A stretch of 64,000 nucleotides of DNA from NCBI GenBank assembly GCA_014843695.1, contig CM026403.1, positions 996,460 through 1,060,459 on the forward strand. Reading direction: 5' to 3'. Below the pieces are notes generated by a model. The model did no database searches, had not been told where the DNA came from, and saw only the letters and a program-made list of their open reading frames with translations. Below are positions 1-9,443 of this stretch, piece by piece. Source of the DNA: Archivesica marissinica. Lineage: Eukaryota; Mollusca; Bivalvia; Venerida; Vesicomyidae. How positions within the stretch are numbered: position 1 is the stretch's first letter; each line of letters starts with the position of its first letter. The translations under genes were made by a program, and so were the position numbers.

Positions 1-1003
1 CCTAATTAGGTGTATAAATGGCATTGCATACCTTGTTTCCTAATTAGGTGTATAAATGACATTGCATACCTTGTTTCCTAATTAGGTGTATAAATGGCAT
101 TGCATACCTTGTTTCCTAATTAGGTGTATAAATGGCATTGCATACCTTGTTTCCTAATTAGGTGTATAAATGACATTGCATACCTTGTTTCCTTAAATTA
201 GGTGTATAAATGACATTGCATACATTGTTTCCTTAAATTAGGTGTATACATGACATTGCATACCTTGTTTCCTAATTAGGTGTATAAATGACATTGCATA
301 CCTTGTTTCCTTAAATTAGGTGTATAAATGACATTGCATACCTTGTTTCCTAATTAGGTGTATAAATGACATTGCATACCTTGTTTCCTAATTAGGTGTA
401 TAAATGACATTGCACACCTTGTTTCCTAATTAGGTGTATAAATGACATTGCATACCTTGTTTCCTAATTAGGTGTATAAATGGCATTGCATACCTTGTTT
501 CCTTAAATTAGGTGTATAAATGACATTGCACACCTTGTTTCCTAATTAGGTGTATAAATGACATTGCATACCTTGTTTCCTAATTAGGTGTATAAATGAC
601 ATTGCATACCTTGTTTCCTAATTAGGTGTATAAATGACATTACATACCTTGTTTCCTAATTAGGTGTAAAAATGACATTGCATACCTTGTTTCCTAATTA
701 GGTGTATAAATGACATTGCCTACCTTGTTTCCTAATTAGGTGTAAAAATGACATTGCACACCTTGTTTCCTAATTAGGTGTAAAAATGACATTGCATACC
801 TTGTTTCCTAATTAGGTGTATAAATGACATTGCACACCTTGTTTCCTAATTAGGTGTAAAAATGGCATTGCATACCTTGTTTCCTAATTAGGTGTAAAAA
901 TGGCATTGCATACCTTGTTTCCTAATTAGGTGTAAAAATGGCATTGCATACCTTGTTTCCTAATTAGGTGTATAAATGACATTGCACACCTTGTTTCCTA
1001 ATT
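1..1003. repeat. 38-bp tandem array containing CCTAATTAGG
   Basis: About 26 copies of a 38-bp unit (starts CCTAATTAGGTGTATAAATG); the array continues beyond the left edge. Four units carry a 2-base longer CCTTAAATTAGG variant. Variation elsewhere is a few point changes (GGCATT/GACATT, TATA/TAAA). Confidence 0.97.
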
Positions 1004-1050
1004 ATTTTGTATTAATATATTTTATTTTCCTTTTCATGTCATTACAGGAA

Positions 1051-1100
1051 CAAATTACACACATATACATATATACATACATACACATACATGCACATAT
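1051..1100. repeat. Short CA/TA-rich microsatellite
   Basis: Imperfect ACATATAC/ACATACATAC run in AT-rich DNA between two minisatellites. Nothing else is seen in 1004-1417. Confidence 0.7.
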
Positions 1101-1417
1101 TAAACATTTCAGTTAGTGATTAAGAATAATGTCATGAAAGGTCACAAGAATAAGATGTTTTTTTATAGAAGGAAGTGATAATAGATTTAAATAGAGTTAA
1201 AAGAGTAGATTCTTCCGTTATCAGGTAATGTTATCGAAATTTAAAACGACATATGCATATTGAATGACAATCATTATATTATATAACTTTCTAGTGTCTA
1301 CCGATTAAAAAGTTAAAAGTTGTTGTATCCATAATTTACATTTTGACTTGACTATCTGCTACTTTGTTTGTTTCCTCTTCTTCATTCATTTCTACCTTAC
1401 AATACTCTATGTACGTG

Positions 1418-2147
1418 GGGGGGGGGATGCTAACAGCAGGGGGCATGCTAACAGTGGGGGGCATGCTAACAGCAGGGGGAGGACATGCTAACAGCAGGGG
1501 GGCATGCTAACAGCAGGGGGAGGACATGCTAACAGCGGGGGGCATGCTAACAGCGGGGCATGCTAACAGCGGGGGGGCATGCTAACAGCAGGGGGAGGAC
1601 ATGCTAACAGTGGGGGGAGGACATGCTAACAGCGGGGGGGACATGCTAACAGCAGGGGGAGGACATGCTAACAGCAGGGGGAGGACATGCTAACAGCGGG
1701 GGGCATGCTAATAGCGGGGGGGGGCATGCTAACAGCAGGGGGAGGACATGCTAACAGCAGGGGGCATGCTAACAGCATGGGGAGGACATGCTAACAGCGG
1801 GGGGCATGCTAACAGCAGGGGGAGGACATGCTGACAGCAGGGGGGATGCTAACAGCAGGGGGAGGACATGCTAACAGCGGGGGGAGGACATGCTAGCAGC
1901 GGGGGGATGTTAACAGCAGGGGGAGGACATGCTAACAGTGGGGGGATGCTAACAGCAGGGGGAGGACATGCTAACAGTGGGGGGAGGACATGCTAACAGC
2001 AGGGGGAGGGCATGCTAACAGCAGGGGGAGGACATGCTAACAGCAGGGGGAGGACATGCTAACAGTGGGCGGATGCTAACAGCTGGGGGAGGACATGCTA
2101 ACAGCGGAGGGGGGGCATGCTAACAGTGGGGGGAAGGCATGCTAACT
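1418..2147. repeat. G-rich tandem array, about 22-bp unit (CATGCTAACAGCAGGGGG)
   Basis: Roughly 33 units with CATGCTAACAGC followed by a run of 4-9 G, with or without AGGA. Unit length varies through the G run. All G runs are on the plus strand. Confidence 0.95.
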
Positions 2148-2500
2148 GCTGTACAGTTGAGTATCTGTTATTTTACTCTTCACTGATTTGTTTTTTCCGT
2201 TCTATTATAGATTGGTTAAAGTAGAAACTTGGTCAACCAATTCATATTTCCATTGAGGATGGAAATTCTACACTTATTATGTGAAGATTATAAGAGAAGC
2301 TGTCGATATTGCGTGTCTGATGATTTATTTCCATCTTTGAACATGTTTATTATTACGGCAGTTATGAGTTTATTGACAAAACTATCAATTTATGATACGT
2401 ATCTTATCTGTATTCTGTTTTATAGCTCATCTGAACCTTTGGATCATATGAGCTATCATGTTATGAACGGTTTTCATGACACCCATAATGTTATCAGCTG

Positions 2501-2948
2501 TAATCTATGTTATACTATAATAACTGATCCCTTCAGTGAACATTTATGTTATTATATAATAACCGATGCCTTCAATTGAAAATCTATGTTATTATATAAT
2601 AACCGATGCCTTCAATTGAAAATCTATGTTATTATATAATAACCGATGCCTTCAATTGAAAATCTATGTTATTATATAATAACCGATGCCTTCAATTGAA
2701 AATCTATGTTATTATATAATAACCGATGCCTTCAATTGAAAATCTATGTTATTATATAATAACCGATGCCTTCAATTGAAAATCTATGTTATTATATAAT
2801 AACCGATGCCTTCAGTTGAAAATCTTTGTTATTATATAATAACAGATGCCTTCAGTTGAAAATCTATGTTATTATATAATAACCGATGCCTTCAGTTGAA
2901 AATCTATGTTATTATATAATAACCGATGCCTTCATTTGAAAATCTATG
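2501..2948. repeat. 40-bp tandem array
   Basis: Eleven copies of a unit containing CTATGTTATTATATAATAAC and CGATGCCTTCAATTG. The sequence before it (2148-2500) is unremarkable AT-rich DNA. Its open frame (2229-2579) runs into the array and has no recognisable protein. Confidence 0.95.
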
Positions 2949-3718
2949 TCATGATGTCAATTCTCTTCAAAAGAAATACCTAACAATGCATTTTTCAGGT
3001 ATGAATGCATTGCTACTACAAATTCTTCTGAATACATTTGAACACTGACATTGAATCAATAAACAGTGTTTTTGTGGTATACAAACTTTCAAAAGTGAAA
3101 GTAGGATTTCATATAACGGTCATCCACGAATCATGAATTGACGTTTGTTGTCATTGAAGTCAATACTAAACACACGATATTTTCGTTTAGAGATAATTTA
3201 ACTAAGATTAGTCTACAAATAAATATGCATAGGCACACATGTGAGATATTACGGTAAATATGTACCATACCTCGTGTTATTCAGGATAAACGCTTTGTAT
3301 TATCAGTCTTCCCGAAATCCGTAGGACCGCCTGACATGTCAGACAAAAAATCCTTCGGTCAGACAAAATATATTGAAAGTTTAAGTGCATTTTAATCATT
3401 TGTCTGACCGGTGTCAGACAAACTCTGGCAAAGTTTCGTGAAGACTGTATTATGCATGAATGTCGACCCTATTTACATTATTTTGTTATGTCAACAAACC
3501 GCGTATACGACGTTTGTTTATTTTGTTTCAGTTTTTGAGGCAAATATTTGGGGAAAAATTATACCATATAATAGCAAATTACATTCTGCAGAAATTTGCA
3601 TTTTGGCCGATTTAGTGTCGCTTTAATCAGCTGTGTCCTTCCGAAGAATTGTTTATGTACAGTAAAACATGTCCCGTAACCTGTCTGTAATAAAATACCA
3701 TTTCATACAACAGCCTCT
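2949..3718. other. Non-coding stretch with a GTCAGACAAA cluster
   Basis: No exon or family is recognised. At 3336-3420 the motif GTCAGACAAA occurs three times in one orientation and once inverted (TTTGTCTGAC). The short open frame at 3411-3626 has no recognisable domain. Confidence 0.4.
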
Positions 3719-3965
3719 TTAACCCATTTCATACTGGATACATTTAAAGGCTTTTGCAAACAACATAGATCCAGATCAGCCGCAGCGTGACGCTGCGTGC
3801 TGATCAGGATCTATGTTGTTTGCTACATAGCCAATTGTCTTAGCAAGATCATCTGAATAGCAAACAGCATAGAGACTGATCAGACGGAACGTTCCGTGGC
3901 GGCTGATCTAGCTCTATGTTCTTGGCAAATACTGTTTGAACGGTACCCAGAATGCAATGGGTTAA
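3719..3965. mobile_element. TTAA-flanked MITE, family 2
   Basis: Begins TTAACCCATTTCATACTGG and ends CCAGAATGCAATGGGTTAA, so the ends are inverted repeats bounded by TTAA. Two internal hairpins carry AACATAGATCC/GGATCTATGTT arms. Matches copies at 30356-30609 and 42212-42458. Confidence 0.85.
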
Positions 3966-4056
3966 TTACAGTTATTATGTGGTTTACCAAGAAGTCGACA
4001 GCTTCTATATTTGTTCTGAAATTTGTGTAAATACGTGTGTGTTACTTTATTGATAA

Positions 4057-4106
4057 TGTCTCGTATGTCTCGTATGTCTCGTATGTCTCGTATGTCTCGT
4101 ATGTCT
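4057..4106. repeat. 9-bp microsatellite (GTCTCGTAT)n
   Basis: Five to six head-to-tail copies of GTCTCGTAT. Flanks 3966-4056 and 4107-4360 hold nothing recognisable. Confidence 0.9.
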
Positions 4107-4359
4107 CGATCAACAGCTTCAGATCTTAAATAAGTCTCTGACTCCAGTCCACTAATTGTTTTGTCAATTTATTGAAATTTTAATCAATTGTTACTTGGTA
4201 CACAAAGCTTTAATATGACCGTGATTTGCTGGAACGTGGCTGCAGGAACCAAATTGCAAGTTTGGATTTAACCCTTATAAAAGTCACTTTTGTAACCAGC
4301 AGACTAGAGCCAGATCAGATGGTATACAACTTGCTGTCTGAACTGGCTGTATCCTGGTT

Positions 4360-4608
4360 AGTTTAAACTTTATTTATTTTACAACGATTGCGAAGCAAAT
4401 TTAACAACTTATATTAATCACTCTCGTTGGCGCGGATGAAAGTGTAAATGTGGTCATTCATGTGGGACGAAACAGGAGTACCCGGAGAAAACCCACCTGT
4501 CCGATCTGACGACCGTACCATCTCACATACTTCCCGGTCCGAGGATCTAACCCGGTTGCATCGGTGAGAAGTGAGCACGCTAACCTCTGCGCTAATAGGA
4601 TAGCCATT
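4360..4608 (-). mobile_element. SINE family A (tRNA-derived), minus strand
   Basis: Reverse complement has a tRNA-like head with an A-box-like GCGCAGAGGTTAGCG and a B-box-like GGTTAGATCCTCGG. A body with CGGTCGTCAGATCGGACAGG follows, then the tail CGAGAGTGATTAATATAAG and an A-rich end. Confidence 0.85.
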
Positions 4609-4961
4609 GTACCCTGTTTGTTATTTGTATAATAATGGAGCTAAGCCATTTGATAGAAGGGCAAACAACATAGATCCTGATCCTATCAATACATTCATCT
4701 CAGCTTGAGGCCAACCTAGGTAAAAACAGTATGATATTGTGTTGTGGGGGATATAAGTGGTGAGGCAGGGTACAATTTCAGGTGGTCAGGCAAAGTGGTC
4801 TGGGTCACTGTCTCCATCCAAATCGACTTGAGCCTGAAACAAAATGTACATTTCCTGTAACCTTACTGACAACACGGGTTCATTGCTGGCCAGAGCCAGA
4901 ATCAGTTCCAATAACAATGGAATAGTTGCCCTCTGAACCCCAATGCTTGACAGTTGCGATA

Positions 4962-5155
4962 TACAGTCAAACCTGTGCTAAAGGCCACCTCCGAATAAAG
5001 GCCACATATGAAAAACCTGTCTCTAAAGACAACATTTGTTCTCTCCCATCGAGCCATTTTCAATGCATTTTAACCCTCTATTAAGAGGCCACCTGCCAAC
5101 AAAGGCCACTTTTTGACTTTCCCGAGTGTGGCCTTTATAGACAGGTTTGACTGTA
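4962..5155. mobile_element. TIR element with TACAGTCAAACCTG ends
   Basis: Starts TACAGTCAAACCTGTGCTA and ends ACAGGTTTGACTGTA, inverted termini with TA at each edge as in mariner-like MITEs. The interior repeats 'AAAGGCCAC'. Related to 13391-13572 and 42196-42620. Confidence 0.8.
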
Positions 5156-5201
5156 CATTGAAAAATTCCTCCAAAAAGTCCTTGTTCAATGAAACCATAT
5201 T

Positions 5202-5470
5202 TTAGGTCAGCATAATAATCTGAGATTTAGGTCAGCATAATAATCTGAGATTTAGGTCAGCATAATAATCTGAGATTTAGGTCAGCATACTAATCTGAGA
5301 TTTAGGTCAACCTAATAATCTGAGATTTAGGTCAGCATACTAATCTGAGATTTAGGTCAGCATAATAATCTGAGATTTAGGTCAGCATAATAATCTGAGA
5401 TATAGGTCGGCATAATAATCTGAGATTTAGATCAGCATAAAAATCTGAGATTTAGGTCAGCATAAAAATT
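5202..5470. repeat. 25-bp tandem array (TTTAGGTCAGCATAATAATC)
   Basis: About eleven head-to-tail 25-bp units with scattered point changes. Confidence 0.95.
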
Positions 5471-5757
5471 GTTCAACTTGAACAAACACTTGTAAGCAAG
5501 AGTTTAGTTAACCATTGAATGGAAGTGCAGGCAATTTATTCACAAGAACATTGGTTTTGTCACCCGCGTCTTCATATTACAAGTCTGCGGGTATAACTTG
5601 TCTGTGTTGACACATGGTGATTACTGTCAATATTCCTATTCGATTTCAAGTGGCAGGTAATCATTGCGTCTCTTTATGGCTATTTGTTGCCGAACTTAAT
5701 CTTGCTTGCGCGTCTATTGTCTCAGGTTTAATGAGGATCTGCCATGTGAATGTAGTT

Positions 5758-6531
5758 TCACCCTTTGCCTGCTTAGTAAATAAAATCACATTTGCGTAGC
5801 GCTACATCAGATCAGGATCTATGTTATTTGCTATTCAGTCAAGTGTTTTAGCTTCACTATACGAATAGCAAACAGCATAGAGCTTGATCTGTGCCATCTG
5901 ATCTGGCTCTATGCTGTTCTGTGCCATCTGATCTGGCTCTATGCTGTTCTGTGCCATCTGATCTGGCTCTATGCTGTTCTGTGCCATCTGATCTGGCTTT
6001 ATGCTGTTCTGTGCCATCTGATCTGGCTCTATGCTGTTCTGTGCCGTCTGATCTGGCTCTATGCTGTTCTGTACCATCTGATCTGGCTCTATGCTGTTCT
6101 GTACCGTCTGATCTTGCTCTATGCTGTTCTGTGCCGTCTGATCTTGCTCTATGCTGTTCTGTGCCATCTGATCTTGCTCTATGCTGTTCTGTACCGTCCG
6201 ATCTGGCTCTATGCTATTCTGTACCATCTGATCTTGCTCTATGCTGTTCTGTACCGTCTGATCTGGCTCTATGCTGTTCTGTACCGTCTGATCTTGCTCT
6301 ATGCTGTTCTGTACCGTCTGATCTGGCTCTATGCTGTTCTGTACCGTCTGGTCTTGCTCTATGCTGTTCTGTACCGTCTGATCTTGCTCTATGCTGTTCT
6401 GTACCATCTGATCTTGCTCTATGCTGTTCTGTACCGTCTGATCTTGCTCTATGCTGTTCTGTACCGTCTGATCTTGCTCTATGCTGTTTGCAAAAGTTAT
6501 TTTTATCTGCCGCTAGTATCCAAAGCGTTAA
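5758..6531. mobile_element. MITE-like element hosting a 30-bp tandem expansion
   Basis: The left end CACCCTTTGCCTGCTTAGTAA resembles the element at 15892 (CCCTTTGCCTG). The hairpin GATCAGGATCTATGTTATTT/AACAGCATAGAGCTTGATC follows, then the expanded arm, and a right end near GCGTTAA. The boundaries are approximate. Confidence 0.5.
5888..6487. repeat. 30-bp tandem array (CTCTATGCTGTTCTGT...)
   Basis: Twenty copies of a 30-bp unit that is one arm of the MITE hairpin (GATCTGGCTCTATGCTGTT). Since 30 is a multiple of three and the unit lacks stops, open frames run through it on both strands. These are artefacts. Confidence 0.95.
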
Positions 6532-7086
6532 CGATGTACTTATTCAGAATTATTTATGTTACAGTAATAATTGCTTACCGGTATGATGAACACCGCCCTT
6601 GGGCAAAAAAAACCTGTTTCTAATATATCCATATATAGTTTGCTGTATCAAAAGTAATTTGTATCAGTGTTTTTATAAGTATGCAGAGTTTCACTATATT
6701 ATTCTGCAGTTCCTTATATCCAATGTTCTTTATATCATTGTTTCTTCGGACACAGGTTTTATTATATTGTTCTCCTTATATCCAATGTTCTTTATTTCAG
6801 GGTACTTTATAAAGCCGGTTTTACTGTATATATTGCAGGTTTTACTGTATATATATTGCAGGTTTTACTGTATATATTGAGTTGGTGATTGTGGCATGGA
6901 TGTTTCAAGTTTACCTCATAGTAAATTATTAGTGTACTTGTCAGAAGGATAATTCTCCTTTGATTTAGTTAGCTTAGTGTTTGCAATTTCAACTAATTCT
7001 TTTTCAGCATCAATATCAGCTTCACATATACCTTCCAGTATTTCAATTTCTTGAACAATGCTGTGAATGTGATCTATTGGTATAGG
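6532..7086. other. AT-rich non-coding stretch
   Basis: No exon seen. It contains a small triplication near 6820-6880 (TTGCAGGTTTTACTGTATA) and repeated 'TATATCCAATGTTCTTTAT' phrases. Confidence 0.5.
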
Positions 7087-7290
7087 TTGGTCGTCTGTAT
7101 GTGCATTTGCTCAGACTGAGATATTTACATAGACTTGGTCGTCTGTATGTGTATGTGCTCAGACTGAGATATTTACATAGACTTGGTCGTCTGTATGGGC
7201 ATGTGCTCAGACTGAGATGTTGGCATAGACTTGGTCGTCTGTATGGGCATGTGCTCAGACTGAGATATTTACATAGACTTGGTCGTCTGT
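7087..7290. repeat. 48-bp tandem array
   Basis: About 4-5 copies of GACTTGGTCGTCTGTATG + GGCATGTGCTCAGACTGAG + ATATTTACATA. The length is a multiple of three, so open frames on both strands are artefacts. Confidence 0.92.
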
Positions 7291-7435
7291 ACATAAGTTC
7301 ATCTGTCTGTTCACAAAAAAGAACATTGCTCCACCTGTTTATTTTTAAGGTATTTATTTTGAATCGCTATATAACACATGTCCTACACCATAAAATATAT
7401 TACGCTTATATCTAGCTCTGTCTATTTCATGTGAG

Positions 7436-7666
7436 TTTTACGTTTATTTACCGTCGCTACTGGTTGCCCATATGAGCAACGCCTCCTGAAGAGATTAGTC
7501 ATTTTAGATTTTGGGAGGATAGTGCAATGATACAGAGAGAGAGACCCATTCCAGAGTCTCCTCTGGTTCTTTTACGTGCACGGTGTACAGCACCGACACG
7601 AGACCTCGGTTTAATGTCCCAACTGAAAGACTGTTAATTTTATTAGGGTCAGATGGGGGATCGAAC
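7436..7666 (-). mobile_element. SINE family C (tRNA-derived), minus strand, head truncated
   Basis: Reverse complement ends CGCTCATATGGGCAACC.. and ..GATAAATAAACGTAAAA, preceded by ACTCTGGAATGGGTCTC, GTACGTAAAAGAACC-like and AACAGTCTTTCAG segments. These match 58298-58578. The B-box-like GTTCGATCCCC is at the right edge. Confidence 0.85.
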
Positions 7667-8039
7667 ATAAAAGATATCATTATATTTATATGACATACTT
7701 GTACATGTATACCATATGTGTGTAGTCTTTCAGATTGACTGTTAATATTGTGTTGTACTATTTCTTTATTTGAAGGAAAAAGATGACAGTGTAAGACTAA
7801 TATAGTTGTTTATTGTAAGATACAGAACTTGTATTGTGTTGTTTATGGAACATGCTTAAATATAACCATCACATGTCTTGCTTAGTGGCTCATAGCCTTC
7901 GTCACTGCAAACGTGGATGTGCACATCAGAGCTTGGCACTGACGCAATATTTGTCGTTTATTGCATACGTTACTATAAATAGTAACACATTTAATGGTAG
8001 AAAAGCAAAATATCTGGTCGACGCAGGCAATATATTTCG

Positions 8040-8120
8040 ATTTTCGGCTCTGCCGGGCCAATATCGACCGGGCCAATATTCGATATTGGCCTGGCACGCG
8101 CCGAGAACGAATCACGAGCA
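8040..8120. repeat. Small palindromic segment (CCAATATCG / CGATATTGG)
   Basis: GGGCCAATATCGACC, GGGCCAATATTCG and GATATTGGCC form overlapping hairpins just before the larger fold-back at 8288-8392. Open frames across this area on both strands are palindrome-driven. Confidence 0.6.
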
Positions 8121-8287
8121 CGTGTCACAGGTAGCAACAACATAGTAACTACATTGTGTAAACATGGCCGCCGAAGCAACACTAAAGTTGTTGTCTGACA
8201 GATTGTTGTCTCTTGACGGTAAAATGGCTGATCGAAATAAGCAAATAACAGCAGAACAAACATATGGCTATGTATACAATAAAGAAG

Positions 8288-8392
8288 TTATTAAACGGCT
8301 GCGGTGGGCCATTTGTGGATATTCGCGCACCTATCCGATATCTCCATTGGGTGCGCCAATATCCACAAATGGCCCACCTCCGCGGTTTAATA
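8288..8392. repeat. Fold-back inverted repeat, about 45-base arms
   Basis: The arm at 8288-8332 (TTATTAAACGGCTGCGGTGG...) is complementary to 8348-8392 (...CCACCTCCGCGGTTTAATAA) with a handful of mismatches and a 15-base loop. The TTATTAAA/TTTAATAA ends suggest a transposon remnant. Confidence 0.85.
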
Positions 8393-8516
8393 ACCTCTAA
8401 GTATTTCCATGCTGCCAGTAGTAGTAGGGAACATATTACAGTATACAATATTGTATATGCCTATACATAATGGTTCCAGGAATTTGACATGCTTGTGTTA
8501 GTCTTCATCTAGGTGA

Positions 8517-8874
8517 TTAACCCATTCAACACCAAGTAACTGACATGGACTGGTCCATAATATATTTAGACCAATAAATTAATAAGAAAATTATTTTTGG
8601 ACCAGTTCATTTATCAAAATGGGAAATTTTGTCTAAAAATAGTAATATTACTTGCAAAAAGTGCAGATCCTGATGGGATGGCTCGTCACGATCTACACTT
8701 TTTGTAAGCCTATTGATTTTGTAAAATCAAAAAAATAAATAAATAAACCAAATTAAATAAACCAAAAGGTAAAAGGTATATTGAGAATTTCTATTAATAA
8801 TCCTACTCAATCTGGATATACACTTTTTGTACTATTTTTGCCTATTTAGAGGTATGTGGTGTTGAAAGGGTTAA
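8517..8874. mobile_element. TTAA-flanked MITE, family 1
   Basis: TTAACCCATTCAACACCA at one end and GGTGTTGAAAGGGTTAA at the other. The interior has the GTCCAAA/ATTATTTTTGG region and a hairpin of GTGCAGATCCTGATG arms. It is one of about twelve copies in the window. Confidence 0.87.
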
Positions 8875-9443
8875 CGTCTGCTGTGTCTCATATAAATATC
8901 TTTATAAATAATATTCTTCTGTCTTCATTTCGTCAACTCTCAATTTGTTATATTTTCATTATTTTATGCTAAAACATCGGGACGAAATAACGAGATCTTG
9001 TGAAATGGATATTTTTGTCCGCAAATTTTGTCTTCTCAGTTCTTTGATAATGATATTTTGACCGAAGAAAACCAAAAAATATGAAAAATAAAATAATAAT
9101 AATGACAAAGTGACCGTGATGGCAGAAATGGGCGATCATTCAGATTTATATTTGATTTTTCCAAAGAAACACATAAATTATAATTGTATATATATATAAG
9201 TGATACGGGAGTGTAAGGACCCGTATACTAATAATTCTGTGTTCAATCAGTCTAGACTGTATGTTAGCATATGTTTGGATGTACAGACTGGATACACTCA
9301 TGCATATGGAACCATTTGGCGCTGACTGCGTAATAATACACATATATATATCCGATTTCACCTTGTTGGCACTTGCATTGTACAGAGAGTTTCACCATGA
9401 CTGCTTGCTTCTACATTGTATCTGTTGTGACATGGTGAATACA
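8875..9443. other. AT-rich non-coding stretch
   Basis: Nothing recognised beyond short AT repeats (TATATATATA near 9190). Overlapping open frames at 9146-9464 have no domain features. Confidence 0.4.

Noticed and set aside
1..1003. CRISPR-like regular repeats
   Set aside because: Units are directly adjacent with no unique spacers, and the DNA is eukaryotic.
2229..2579. 116-codon plus-strand frame as a gene
   Set aside because: It ends inside the 40-bp array, shows no domain or coding character, and has no supported splice sites.
8164..8470. Short overlapping frames on both strands
   Set aside because: Produced by the inverted repeat at 8288-8392, which mirrors the same sequence on both strands.
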